Source of the DNA: Bryobacterales bacterium
Lineage (GTDB): Bacteria; Acidobacteriota; Terriglobia; Bryobacterales; Bryobacteraceae
Direction of reading: 5' to 3'
DNA: 36,619 bases
NCBI GenBank assembly: GCA_016789745.1
Contig: JAEUQF010000411.1
Location: 1-36,619, forward strand
Numbering within the stretch: the stretch's first letter is position 1; each line of letters begins with the position of its first letter. Positions 6,907-15,415 of the stretch are shown here, in pieces. A program made the translations under genes and the position numbers. Below the pieces are notes generated by a model. It was not told where the DNA came from. It did not search any database and was given only the letters and a program-made list of their open reading frames with translations.

Positions 6907-8185
6907 AGTCGGGCTATTTTTAGTCGTGGCTGCGCCTTTGCTGGCGCAGTCGACGGTCGACTTTCGCCGGGATGTGGGCGCGGTGATTGAGGCCAATTGC
7001 CTGGGGTGTCACAACGGTGACAAGGCTGCGGGCAATCTGCGATTGGACAGTGCGGCGTCGGCGGCGAAGGCGATTGTCGCCGGAGCTCCGGACAAGAGCC
7101 CGCTGCTGGTGACGATGGACTTGGTGCCGGGGCGTCCGAAGGCGATGCCGCCGGGTGGTCCACAGGTGCCGAAGGAACAGCGGGACAAGGTACGGGCGTG
7201 GATTGCGACCGGTGCCGTGTGGCCCGCCGGGGTGACGCTGGGCAAGGCCGCCGGTGCGAAGCCGGATGAGAAGACCGTGGTGTCGCAGATGCATGAGCGC
7301 ATCGTGAAGACCAGCAAGGAGCGCACTGCCGCGGAGATGAAGGCTTACAAGACCACCATCCCGACCACGGTAGTGAGCTTCGAGATGGTGCCGGTTCCCG
7401 GGGGCACGTTCGATATGGGTAACGCCGCGAATGCCAGTGAGAGCCCGGTGCATAAGGCCACGGTCGAGCCGTTCTGGATGCAGAAAACGGAAGTCACGTG
7501 GGATGAGTACCGGCTGTTCATGTTTAGCGCGCAGGCGGGAGAGAAGTTGGGCGAGGATCCGGTGGTGGATGGCGTGAGCCGTCCGACGCGGCCCTACGTC
7601 GAGATGAGCTTCGGCATGGGGATCAATGGCTATCCGGCGATTTCGATGACGCAGCATGCGGCGAACAAGTATGCGCAGTGGTTGAGTGCGCGGACGGGCC
7701 ATTTCTACAGGTTGCCGACGGAGGCCGAATGGGAGTATGCGTGCCGCGCGGGTGGTGGTGCGCAGGCGCCTTCCCCTTTGGGCGACTATGCCTGGTTTGG
7801 TGACAATGCCAACGGGCAGTACGGGCTGGTGGGCAAGAAGAAGCCGAATGCGTTCGGGCTGTATGACATGTTGGGCAACGTGATGGAGTGGACCCTGGAC
7901 GAGTACATGCCCGACTACAAGAACTGGAAGCCCTGGTCGCGGCCCACGAAGCCGTATCCGCATGCGGTGCGTGGCGGGTCGTGGAATGATCCGGCCGAGC
8001 AGGTGACGTGTACGGTGCGGGTGGGGTCGGACGCAAGCTGGAAGATGCAGGATCCGCAGTTGCCGAAGAGCATCTGGTATCTCACCGATGCGCAGTTTCT
8101 GGGCTTCCGGCTGGTGCGGCCGTTGAAGGTGCCGCCGGCCGAGCAGATGTATTTGTATTGGAATAACGGTGTGGAGAGGGAATAG
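6899..8185 (+). CDS. Secreted cytochrome c (PSCyt1-like) - SUMF1 domain protein
   Basis: 428 residues. A short signal peptide (residues 1-17, ending LLAQ) precedes a planctomycete-type cytochrome c domain with haem motif CLGCH at 34-38 and the typical VDFRRDVGAVIEANC and LRLDSAA context. A linker of about 60 residues leads to a SUMF1/formylglycine-generating-enzyme fold from about 163 (MVPVPGGTFDMGN) through PTEAEWEYACRAG near 275 and VRGGSWND near 357. The paired active-site cysteines of true sulfatase-activating enzymes are not visible, so a structural or binding role is as likely as catalysis. The TTG start lies inside the end of the Gfo/Idh gene, which suggests translational coupling. Probably periplasmic. 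Confidence 0.85.
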   Translation: MFRVGLFLVVAAPLLAQSTVDFRRDVGAVIEANCLGCHNGDKAAGNLRLDSAASAAKAIVAGAPDKSPLLVTMDLVPGRPKAMPPGGPQVPKEQRDKVRAWIATGAVWPAGVTLGKAAGAKPDEKTVVSQMHERIVKTSKERTAAEMKAYKTTIPTTVVSFEMVPVPGGTFDMGNAANASESPVHKATVEPFWMQKTEVTWDEYRLFMFSAQAGEKLGEDPVVDGVSRPTRPYVEMSFGMGINGYPAISMTQHAANKYAQWLSARTGHFYRLPTEAEWEYACRAGGGAQAPSPLGDYAWFGDNANGQYGLVGKKKPNAFGLYDMLGNVMEWTLDEYMPDYKNWKPWSRPTKPYPHAVRGGSWNDPAEQVTCTVRVGSDASWKMQDPQLPKSIWYLTDAQFLGFRLVRPLKVPPAEQMYLYWNNGVERE

Positions 8186-9071
8186 TTTTTTAGCTCTCAG
8201 CTTTCAGCTCTCAGCTTTCAGCATTTGGGTGCTTGCGGCTTCGGGTGGGGAGTTGCAGCGGTATGAGGCTGCGGAGCCGCAGATGGGGACTTTGGTGCGG
8301 ATCACCGTTTATGCGGGTTCTGCTGATGACGCGAAGGCTGCCTTCACGCGTGGGTTTGCGCGGATTGCGGAACTGAACCGGGTCTTTAGTGATTATGATC
8401 CTGGGAGTGAGTTGAGCCGGCTTCAGGATGGCGCTTCGGTGTCGGCGGATTTGGGGCGGGTGCTGCGGGTGGCGCAGGCGGTGGCGGCGGAGACGGGTGG
8501 GGCTTACGACATCACGGCGGGACGGTTGACGGCGTTGTGGCGGCTGCGGAAGGTGCCAGCGGATGAGGATCTAAAGGCGGCTCGCGCGGCTAGCGGATTC
8601 ACGAAACTCAAACTGCTTGGCGATCGGGTGAGTCTGCGGGTCGGGATGCGCTTGGATGCGGGTGGCATCGCGAAAGGGTATGCGGCGGCCGAAGCGTTGC
8701 GGGCGTTGGGTGTGACGCGGGCGCTGGTGGCCGTGAGTGGGGATCTGGCGATCGGGGATCCACCGCCGGGGCGGGCGGGTTGGAAGATTGAAGCCCAGGG
8801 GCGGGTGTTCGAACTTAGCAATGTCTCGGTGTCGACGTCGGGGTCTAGCGAGCAGTACTTCGAAGCCGGTGGTAAGCGCTATTCGCATATCGTGGATCCG
8901 CGGACGGGGTGGCCTTTGGAGACCGCGCGTTCGGTTACGGTGATCCACAAGGATGGGGCTTGGGCGGATGCTTTGTCGACCGCGCTGACGGTGACGGCGA
9001 ACAAGTCGCAAGTTGTTTGTTACACTCCAACTGCACAGGCATGCGACGTCGAACATTCCTCTCGACAATAG
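8169..9071 (+). CDS. apbE: ApbE-type FAD:protein FMN transferase, short C-terminus
   Basis: 300 residues. ApbE enzymes use FAD to attach FMN covalently to a Thr/Ser of exported flavoproteins. Motifs: MGT at 39-41, FSDYDPGSELSRL around 73-85, LDAGGIAKGYA at 162-172, SHIVDPRTG at 239-247 and the Mg-binding DALSTAL at 267-273. After that the sequence leaves the family pattern and stops about 30 residues short. The N-terminal signal peptide (SFLALSFQLSAFSIWVLAAS) is encoded by a 7-bp tandem repeat that elsewhere occurs between genes. The GTG start lies within the previous gene and the 3' end overlaps the FAD oxidoreductase by 31 bases. Function is likely, with some doubt about the altered C-terminus. 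Confidence 0.85.
   Translation: MWRGNSFLALSFQLSAFSIWVLAASGGELQRYEAAEPQMGTLVRITVYAGSADDAKAAFTRGFARIAELNRVFSDYDPGSELSRLQDGASVSADLGRVLRVAQAVAAETGGAYDITAGRLTALWRLRKVPADEDLKAARAASGFTKLKLLGDRVSLRVGMRLDAGGIAKGYAAAEALRALGVTRALVAVSGDLAIGDPPPGRAGWKIEAQGRVFELSNVSVSTSGSSEQYFEAGGKRYSHIVDPRTGWPLETARSVTVIHKDGAWADALSTALTVTANKSQVVCYTPTAQACDVEHSSRQ
8192..8222. repeat. 7-bp tandem repeat, unit AGCTYTC, 4.4 copies
   Basis: Four units, AGCTCTC-AGCTTTC-AGCTCTC-AGCTTTC, plus AGC, sit just after the stop of the SUMF1 gene. Read as (C/T)TCAGCT it shares the TCAGC core and the 7-base period with the array at 35502-35536. Here it lies inside the coding start of the ApbE gene and encodes a run of Leu, Ser, Phe and Ala. 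Confidence 0.85.
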
Positions 9072-10660
9072 CGTTGGCGCGGCTGGCGGGCGCGCGGGAA
9101 CTATCGGCCGATGTGGCGGTGATAGGCGGCGGTTTAGGTGGGTGCGCAGCGGCTCTGGCAGCGCTGCGGATTGGGGCGCGGGTGGTGTTGACCGAAGAGA
9201 CGGCGTGGCTGGGCGGACAGGCCACGTCGCAGCTGGTGCCGGCCTTCGATGAGCATCCCTGGATTGAGTACGCGGGGTCTACGCGTTCTTATCGGGATCT
9301 GCGGAATCGGATTCGGGCCTATTATCTGACGCATTATCCGGTGACCGAAGAGGCTCGGCGGGCGCCGCGGTTCAATCCGGGCGGTGGATGGGTGTCGGGC
9401 TTTGGGGTGGAGCCGAAGGTGGTGGTGGCGGCGTTGGAGGCGATGCTGGCTCCTTATGTGAGCAGCGGGCAGTTGACGGTGATGTTGCGGTATCGGCCGG
9501 TGGCGGCGAGTGTGGATGGCGATCGGGTGCGGGCGGTGACGGTGCGTGGCCTGGACAGCGGGTTGACGCATGCGGTGTCGGCGCGGTTCTTTGTGGATGC
9601 CACGGAGTTGGGCGACTTACTGCCGCTTACTAAGACGGAGTATGTTACGGGCTTCGAATCGCAGAAGCAGACCGGGGAGCCGTCGGCGCCTTCGGAGGCG
9701 CAGCCGGCCAATGAGCAGAGCTTCACGCATTGTTTTGCGATGGAATATCGGGCTGGTGAGGATCATACGATCGACAAGCCGGCGGAGTATGGGTTCTGGC
9801 GCGAGTATGTGCCGCAGTTGAAACCCGCCTGGCCGGGGAAGCTGTTGAGTTGGATGATGTCCAACCCGCGGACTTTGGCGCCGCGGGAGTTGGGTTTTGA
9901 TCCCGTCGGGGCAGGGGAAGCCGGGGCCGTGAATCTGTGGCCGTACCGGCGGATTGCGGCGAAGTCGAACTTTGTCCCCGGCACGTATGCGAGCGATATC
10001 ACGGTGGTGAACTGGCCGCAGAATGACTACTGGCTGGGGCGGTTGATCGATGTGAGCGCGGAGGAGCAGGGGCGGCACATCGCGCGGGCGAAACAATTGA
10101 GCTTATCCTTGTTGTATTGGATGCAGACCGAGCAGAGGTGGAAAGGGCTGCGGTTACGGCCGGATATTGCGGGGACCGAGGATGGGTTGGCCATGTATCC
10201 GTACATCCGTGAGGCGCGGCGGATTCAGGCGGAGTTCACGGTGGTGGAGCCGCATGTGAGTACGAAGCTGCGGCCGCAGGGGGCGGCGCGTTTTGCGGAT
10301 TCGGTGGGTACGGGGAGTTACCGGATTGATCTGCATCCTTCTACTGGTGGGGATAATTACTTGGATGTGAGTTCGCAGCCGTTTGAGATACCTTTGGGGG
10401 CGCTGATCCCGAAGCGGGTGGAGAACCTGGTGGCGGGGTGTAAGAATTTGGGGGTCACGCATATTACCAATGGGTGTTACCGGCTGCATCCGGTGGAGTG
10501 GAACATTGGGGAAGCAGCCGGGGCTTTGGCGGGGCGGTGCGCGCGGTTGAATCTGCTGCCGCGGCAGGTGCGGGGGCAGGCGAAGTTGCTGGCGGATTTT
10601 CAGGCGCAACTGACCGAGCAGGGGGTTGAGTTGCGGTGGCCGCGGTTTAGCGAGCGTTAG
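9041..10660 (+). CDS. Tat-exported FAD-dependent oxidoreductase
   Basis: 539 residues. The N-terminus MRRRTFLSTIALARLAGA has a twin-arginine-like pattern. The FAD-binding GGGLGG follows at 29-34 with the ADVAVIGGG strand before it and E52 in the expected position after the second strand (VVLTEET). The WLGGQATSQLVP motif is typical of the FAD_oxidored (PF12831) group. A late FAD motif is seen in GCKNLGVTHITNGCYRLHP. Substrate unknown; exported members are common in Acidobacteria and Planctomycetes. An upstream open stretch in the same frame was rejected because the Tat-like N-terminus begins at this ATG. It directly follows and overlaps the ApbE gene. A TACACT at 9021-9026, 14 bases before the ATG, could be an internal promoter. 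Confidence 0.87.
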   Translation: MRRRTFLSTIALARLAGARELSADVAVIGGGLGGCAAALAALRIGARVVLTEETAWLGGQATSQLVPAFDEHPWIEYAGSTRSYRDLRNRIRAYYLTHYPVTEEARRAPRFNPGGGWVSGFGVEPKVVVAALEAMLAPYVSSGQLTVMLRYRPVAASVDGDRVRAVTVRGLDSGLTHAVSARFFVDATELGDLLPLTKTEYVTGFESQKQTGEPSAPSEAQPANEQSFTHCFAMEYRAGEDHTIDKPAEYGFWREYVPQLKPAWPGKLLSWMMSNPRTLAPRELGFDPVGAGEAGAVNLWPYRRIAAKSNFVPGTYASDITVVNWPQNDYWLGRLIDVSAEEQGRHIARAKQLSLSLLYWMQTEQRWKGLRLRPDIAGTEDGLAMYPYIREARRIQAEFTVVEPHVSTKLRPQGAARFADSVGTGSYRIDLHPSTGGDNYLDVSSQPFEIPLGALIPKRVENLVAGCKNLGVTHITNGCYRLHPVEWNIGEAAGALAGRCARLNLLPRQVRGQAKLLADFQAQLTEQGVELRWPRFSER

Positions 10661-12803
10661 CTTCGGGCGCGATGTGGACGTCCCGCGCAGACGTGGACGT
10701 CTGCCCCACAACCTTGAGGAGGAAGGCGTAGTCGATCGCGATCTCTTTCAGGCGTTCGTAGCGGCCGGAGGCGCCCCCGTGGCCGGCATCCATGTTGGTG
10801 CGGAGCAGCAGGAGGTTGTCGCCTTTCTTTAGGGTGCGGAGCTTCGCGACCCATTTGGCGGGCTCCCAGTACGAGACTCGCGGGTCATTGAGGCCGGCGG
10901 TGACGAACATGTGCGGGTAAGTCTGACGCTCGATGTTGTCGTAGGGCGAGTAACTCTTGATGTACTCCCAGTAATCCTTGTAGTTGGAGTTGCCCCATTC
11001 GTCATACTCGATGACCGTGAGAGGGAGACTGGGGTCGGTGGCGGTGTTCAGCACGTCGACAAAGGGCACCTTGGCGATTACGGCGTGAAACAGGTCCGGG
11101 CGCATGTTGATGACCGCGCCCATCAGCAGACCGCCGGCACTGCCGCCCATGATGGCCAAGCGGTCCGATGCGGTGTACTTTTCGGCGATCAGATGCTTGG
11201 CGGCGGCGATGAAGTCTTCGAAGGTGTTGCGCTTCTTCTTCATCTTGCCGGCATCGTGCCAGGGCTTGCCCAGATCGGCGCCACCACGGATGTGAGCGAT
11301 GGCAAAGACCCAGCCGCGATCTAATAAACACAGGCGTTCGGAAGAGAAGTTGGGGTCGGTGGTGATGCCGTAGGAGCCGTAGCCGTAGAGCAGGGTGGGG
11401 TTGCGGCCGTCCAGCTTGAGGCCTTTCTTCATGACCAGGCTGATGGGCACCTGGACGCCGTCGTGGCTGGTGGCGAAGATGCGGCGGGTTTCGAACTGCG
11501 CGGGCTGGTAGTGAGGAACAGGCTGCTGTTTGACCAGACGCGCCTCGCGTTTGGCCATGTTGTAGCTGAATGTGCTTTTGGGGGTGACCAGCGAGGTGTA
11601 GTCGTAACGGAACTCGTCGGTATCGTATTCCAGGTTGAAGGTAGGCGCGAGCGTGTAGACGGGCTCGGGCATGGGGATGACGTAAGGCTGGCCTTCGTTG
11701 GGCCGCACTTGCAGACGCGGCAGTCCGTTCTCGCGCTCATGGATGACGATGTAACGGGCGAAGGCGTCGACGCCTTCCACCATCACCGATTCGCGGTGGG
11801 GCAGGTATTCGGTCCAGTGCTCGCGGGCAGGCTTGTCGATGGGGGTGGTGAGGACGCGGTAGTTGCGCCCTCCTTCGGTGGTGCGGATGAAGAAGCGGTC
11901 GCCCTGGTGTTCCAGATCGTACTCGACATCCTGCTTGCGGGCGGCGAAGAGGATGGGCTTGGCCTGGGCATCCGCAGCGTCGAAGTAATGGACTTCGGAG
12001 GTGGAGTGGCTGAAGAGCTTCAGGAACAGGAAGCGGCGGCTCCGCGACTTTTCGACGCTGAGGTGGAAGCGTTCGTCCCTCTCTTCATAGAGGAGTTCAT
12101 CGGGGCCGGAGGATCCGAGCGTGTGGCGCCAGGCTTGGTAGGGGCGCTTGGCCGCATCGAGCGTGATGTAGACAAGGTGCTTGCCGTCGTTGGTCCATTC
12201 CAGGCCGTAGTAGGTGTTGGGAATCTCGTCGGGCAGCACGCGGCCGGTGGTGAGGTCCTTCACGCGGGCAATGTAGACTTCGTCGCCGGAGGTATCCAGC
12301 GCATAAGCGAGTTGGCGTTGGTCGGGGCTGACGGCGAAGTTGCCCAGCCGCAGGTAGGGTTGGCCCTTAGCGATTTCATTGAGGTCGAGCAGCACTTGTT
12401 CAGCCCCGTCGGGCGTGTTGGGGCGGCGGCAATGGACGCTGTACTGCTGTCCCTCGATGGTGCGCGAGTAGTAGAGAAACCCGTCCTGCGGTACGGGCGC
12501 GGTGGAGTCGGTCTGCTGGATATGGCCCAGCATTTCGTCGTAGAGCTGCTTCTGCAGCGCCTGCGTATCGGCCATCACGGCTTCGGTATAGGTGTTCTCG
12601 GCTTTCAGGTAGGTGATGATATCCGGGTTGTCGCGATCACGGAGCCAGAAGTACGGGTCTGTGCGCGTTTCGCCATGCTGGGTGATCTGATGGGGAACGC
12701 GTTTGGCCACCGGCGGTTTGGGCGCGGCGGCGCGAAGGTCTTGGGTCATAGGGAGTGGAGTTAAGGCAGCGGCTTGCAGAAAGTAGCGTCTCGATAAGGG
12801 CAC
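10647..12803 (-). CDS. S9A-family oligopeptidase (prolyl oligopeptidase / oligopeptidase B type)
   Basis: 718 residues. An N-terminal beta-propeller (about 70-420) gates a C-terminal alpha/beta hydrolase. The catalytic triad can be read: Ser555 in MGGSAGGLLMG, Asp640 in GLNDPRV and His675 in DAGHGGASGRY. The string INMRPDLFHAVIAKVPFVD is typical of oligopeptidase B, which cuts short peptides after basic residues. The N-terminus (LSRRYFLQAAALTPLP) looks like a Tat signal, so it may act outside the cytoplasm. The GTG start follows the TGA of the acyl-CoA synthetase gene with no gap (TGAGTG), which points to an operon with coupled translation. The 3' end overlaps the convergent FAD oxidoreductase gene by 14 bases. 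Confidence 0.9.
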   Translation of the reverse strand: MPLSRRYFLQAAALTPLPMTQDLRAAAPKPPVAKRVPHQITQHGETRTDPYFWLRDRDNPDIITYLKAENTYTEAVMADTQALQKQLYDEMLGHIQQTDSTAPVPQDGFLYYSRTIEGQQYSVHCRRPNTPDGAEQVLLDLNEIAKGQPYLRLGNFAVSPDQRQLAYALDTSGDEVYIARVKDLTTGRVLPDEIPNTYYGLEWTNDGKHLVYITLDAAKRPYQAWRHTLGSSGPDELLYEERDERFHLSVEKSRSRRFLFLKLFSHSTSEVHYFDAADAQAKPILFAARKQDVEYDLEHQGDRFFIRTTEGGRNYRVLTTPIDKPAREHWTEYLPHRESVMVEGVDAFARYIVIHERENGLPRLQVRPNEGQPYVIPMPEPVYTLAPTFNLEYDTDEFRYDYTSLVTPKSTFSYNMAKREARLVKQQPVPHYQPAQFETRRIFATSHDGVQVPISLVMKKGLKLDGRNPTLLYGYGSYGITTDPNFSSERLCLLDRGWVFAIAHIRGGADLGKPWHDAGKMKKKRNTFEDFIAAAKHLIAEKYTASDRLAIMGGSAGGLLMGAVINMRPDLFHAVIAKVPFVDVLNTATDPSLPLTVIEYDEWGNSNYKDYWEYIKSYSPYDNIERQTYPHMFVTAGLNDPRVSYWEPAKWVAKLRTLKKGDNLLLLRTNMDAGHGGASGRYERLKEIAIDYAFLLKVVGQTSTSARDVHIAPEANAR

Positions 12804-14603
12804 TCAGTCCGTCTCATCTTTCCCGACGTATAACTCGGCCACCACGTTATGAAAATTCTCCAGCACGCGGGTGCGGCGGACTTTCATGGTGGCGGTGAGT
12901 TCCCCATGTTCGATGGTGAAATCGCGGTCAAGGATGCGGAACTTGCGGACCTGTTCGAAGGACGCGAGTTGTTTGTTGGCGCGGGCGACGGCCTTCTTGA
13001 GTTCGGCCTGGACCGGGGCGGCGTTGGCCAGGTCAGCGAGGGCGCGGCCCTTCATGTCCTCCATGCCTTTCAGCGATTCAGCGGCCGGGACATTGAGCGT
13101 AAAGAGCGCGGAGACGTAAGGGCGGCGGTCGCCGATGAGGATCATCTGGCTGATGAGGGGCTCCATTTTGAGGAGGCCTTCGATGCGCGCGGGGTAGATC
13201 TTTTTGCCGTTGGAAGAGACGATCATCTCCTTCTTTCGGCCGGTAATGTAGAAGAAGCCTTTCTCGTCGACTGAAGCGATGTCGCCGGTGTGGAGCCAGC
13301 CGTCGCGGAGGACTTGGGCGGTGGTGGCCGGGTCGTTGAAGTAGCCGCTGAACAGGGTGGGACCGCCGAGGCAGAGTTCGCCATCTTCGGTGATTTTCCA
13401 TTTGACGGCGGGGAACATGCGGCCGATGCTGCCGGGCTTCGGCGCGTCGACGGGGTTGAGGGTGGTGATGCCGCCTTCGGTGAGGCCGTAGCCTTCGACG
13501 ATGGGCATTCCGATGGCTTCATAGAATTGGGCGAGGTCTTTGCCCAGAGGCGCGGCACCGGAGACAGGCAGGCGCATGCGGCCGCCGAAGCGTTCGCGCA
13601 GTTTGGTGAAAACGAGTTTGTCGGCGAGGGCAAGCAGGGAGCGCATCCAGGGCGGGACGGACTTGCCGTTGGCGCGCAGTTGGGCGGCTTTGAGGCTGAG
13701 GCCGAGGGCGCCCCAGAAGAGGCGTTGGGTGGCCGGGCCGCGCTTCTTGATCTCGGTGCAGATGCTGGAATAGATGCGTTCCCACACGCGGGGTGGGGCG
13801 AGGAAGACGGAGGGGCGCACGCTCTGCATTTCGTGCGGCAGGCGGGAGAGGCCTTCGCTGAAGTACGTGGGCAGGCCGACGCGGGTGCCGAACAATTCAA
13901 TACCGATGCGCTGGGCAATGTGGGCCGAAGGCAGGAACGCGAGCATGATTTCGTCCGGCGTGAGGCCGACGGCTTCGATGCCGATGTCGACATTGGCGAC
14001 GAGCGCGCCGTGTGTAACGAGGCCCATTTTGGGCTCGCCGGTGGCGCCGGAGGTGAGGTAAAGGATGGCGTAGTCGGACTTGGCGATCTGCGAGTTGGTG
14101 CGGGTGAACAGCGATGGGTCTCGGTGTAGCGCCGCGCGTCCGGCGGCGCGGAGGTCGTCGAGGGAGACGGCTTCGGGAGCTTGTCCGGTGAGCAGGAACC
14201 ACTTGACGCCGAGTTCCTGGGCGCCGGCCGCGAAAAGAGATCTAAGGGACTTTGGCGTGTCGACGAATACGAATTTCGCCGTGGCGGCGCGGAGCGTCTC
14301 GATGAGTTGGGGTGGCGGATAGTTGGTGTAGAGTGCGGCGGAGATGCCGCCGGCGCCCATAATGGCGAAGTCCGCGAAATAGAATTCGGCTCGGGTTTCG
14401 GAGCTAAGGGCGACGATATCGCCTTTGTTCAGGCCGAATTCCGCGAGACCGCAAGCGATTTCCTTGCTGATGTCATGGAAGGATTGCCAAGTGTAGGTAT
14501 GGTAGCCCTGCTTACTGCCTTGGGGCTGATGTAGTGCGGGAGCATCGGGTTGTCGGGTGGCGGCCTCTTCAAGGAGGGTGAACACGGTGCGCGCGCGGCT
14601 CAT
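12804..14603 (-). CDS. Long-chain acyl-CoA synthetase (AMP-forming)
   Basis: 599 residues of the adenylate-forming ligase family, FadD15-like by overall pattern. Such enzymes activate fatty acids with ATP and CoA in the cytoplasm. Visible motifs: the ATP loop LYLTSGATGEPKMGLVTH at about 181-198, with Ala where Thr is usual, EGYGLTEGG in the middle, WLHTGDIASVDEKGFFYITG and the hinge GRKKEMIVSSNGKKIYP towards the C-terminus. No membrane segment or signal peptide is visible. It is first in a two-gene unit with the S9 peptidase. A TACGAT box ends eight bases before the ATG, and no Shine-Dalgarno sequence is seen. Confidence 0.9.
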   Translation of the reverse strand: MSRARTVFTLLEEAATRQPDAPALHQPQGSKQGYHTYTWQSFHDISKEIACGLAEFGLNKGDIVALSSETRAEFYFADFAIMGAGGISAALYTNYPPPQLIETLRAATAKFVFVDTPKSLRSLFAAGAQELGVKWFLLTGQAPEAVSLDDLRAAGRAALHRDPSLFTRTNSQIAKSDYAILYLTSGATGEPKMGLVTHGALVANVDIGIEAVGLTPDEIMLAFLPSAHIAQRIGIELFGTRVGLPTYFSEGLSRLPHEMQSVRPSVFLAPPRVWERIYSSICTEIKKRGPATQRLFWGALGLSLKAAQLRANGKSVPPWMRSLLALADKLVFTKLRERFGGRMRLPVSGAAPLGKDLAQFYEAIGMPIVEGYGLTEGGITTLNPVDAPKPGSIGRMFPAVKWKITEDGELCLGGPTLFSGYFNDPATTAQVLRDGWLHTGDIASVDEKGFFYITGRKKEMIVSSNGKKIYPARIEGLLKMEPLISQMILIGDRRPYVSALFTLNVPAAESLKGMEDMKGRALADLANAAPVQAELKKAVARANKQLASFEQVRKFRILDRDFTIEHGELTATMKVRRTRVLENFHNVVAELYVGKDETD

Positions 14604-14611
14604 CGGCTAGC

Positions 14612-14617
14612 ATCGTA
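14612..14617 (-). promoter_or_regulatory. -10-like box TACGAT for the acyl-CoA synthetase gene
   Basis: TACGAT (preceded by TGT, giving an extended look) on the minus strand ends eight bases before the ATG at 14603. It shares a 41-base intergenic gap with the divergent TACAAT at 14630. Confidence 0.45.
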
Positions 14618-14629
14618 ACACGCGCTGGC

Positions 14630-14635
14630 TACAAT
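14630..14635 (+). promoter_or_regulatory. -10-like box TACAAT for the inositol-monophosphatase-family gene
   Basis: TACAAT ends nine bases before the ATG at 14645. No Shine-Dalgarno sequence lies between. It is divergent from the acyl-CoA synthetase box. Confidence 0.45.
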
Positions 14636-14644
14636 AGACGTTTG

Positions 14645-15409
14645 ATGCCTTATTTGAAAGAACTGGAGGTTGCCCGCGAAGCAGCGCGGCGGGCAGCGGA
14701 ACTGGCGCTGGGATACCAGCGGGCGGGGGTAACCGCCGAGGAGAAGGACGACGAGAGTCCGGTGACGGTGGCCGATCGGGAATCCGAGAAGCTGATTGCC
14801 GGGATGCTGCTGGAGGCCTTCCCGGACGATGGGCTGTTGGGGGAGGAAGGCGCTGGAAGAGAAGGAACGAGCGGGCGGCGATGGATCATCGATCCGATCG
14901 ACGGGACGCGGGACTTCGCGCGCGGCAGCACGTTGTGGAGTGTGCTGATTGGCTTGGAAGAAGCGGGCGAAGTGGTGGCTGGCGTGGTGCATCTGCCGGC
15001 TTGGGGGCAGACTTATTGGGCTTCGAAGGGCGGCGGGGCGTTCTGCAACGGGGAGCCGATCCGGGTGAGCGGGATCAGCGATCCTTCCAAGTCGGTGCTC
15101 TTCTTTAACGGGTTGCGGGAGGCTTATACGAAGCCGTTCGCGCCCCGGTTGGTGGAGTTTATGGGGAGGTTTTGGGCGGTGCGGAGTATGTCAGGCGCGC
15201 CGGATGCAATGCTGGTGGCCGGCGGACACGGGGAGATCTGGGTGGAACCGACGGCGAAGGCCTGGGACTTGGCGCCGATTAAGGTAATCGTGGAAGAGGC
15301 CGGGGGCGTGTTCTTCAATTTTGATGGGGGGGCGAGTATTCACGCGGGGAACTGCGTGGTGTGCGTCCCAGGGTTGGTGGAGACGGCACGGGCGTTTTTG
15401 CGGGGGTGA
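14645..15409 (+). CDS. Inositol monophosphatase-family phosphatase
   Basis: 254 residues, normal for the family. These are metal-dependent phosphatases of inositol phosphates, histidinol phosphate or PAP. The metal site can be traced: the GEE motif (LLGEEGAG), WIIDPIDGTRDFARG as the central signature and AKAWDLAPIKVIVEEAGG as the C-terminal one. The single-residue choices do not fix the substrate, and a histidinol-phosphatase role (HisN type) is possible. The start is the ATG at 14645; a TTG three bases upstream is in frame but less likely. The 3' end faces the unknown gene at 15434, with a GC-rich hairpin between the two. Confidence 0.88.
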   Translation: MPYLKELEVAREAARRAAELALGYQRAGVTAEEKDDESPVTVADRESEKLIAGMLLEAFPDDGLLGEEGAGREGTSGRRWIIDPIDGTRDFARGSTLWSVLIGLEEAGEVVAGVVHLPAWGQTYWASKGGGAFCNGEPIRVSGISDPSKSVLFFNGLREAYTKPFAPRLVEFMGRFWAVRSMSGAPDAMLVAGGHGEIWVEPTAKAWDLAPIKVIVEEAGGVFFNFDGGASIHAGNCVVCVPGLVETARAFLRG

Positions 15410-15415
15410 GGTGGG

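Noticed and set aside
5665..6996. Long minus-strand open frame (443 codons) opposite the Gfo/Idh gene
   Set aside because: Arg/His/Leu-rich low-complexity product opposite a gene with clear motifs; a typical mirror frame of GC-rich coding DNA.
6920..7963. Minus-strand open frame opposite the cytochrome c/SUMF1 gene
   Set aside because: Arg/His-rich product with no domain; the plus strand has haem and SUMF1 motifs.
6899..8185. Activator of the sulfatase at 16270
   Set aside because: Although it has the SUMF1 fold, the catalytic cysteine pair is not visible and it is fused to a cytochrome; the genes are also 8 kb apart.
8192..8222. CRISPR-like array
   Set aside because: Units of seven bases without spacers; this is a simple tandem repeat, as is the array at 35502.
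11463..12764. Plus-strand open frame (433 codons) opposite the S9 peptidase gene
   Set aside because: Gly/Val/Asp-rich mirror of the peptidase, whose triad is complete on the minus strand.
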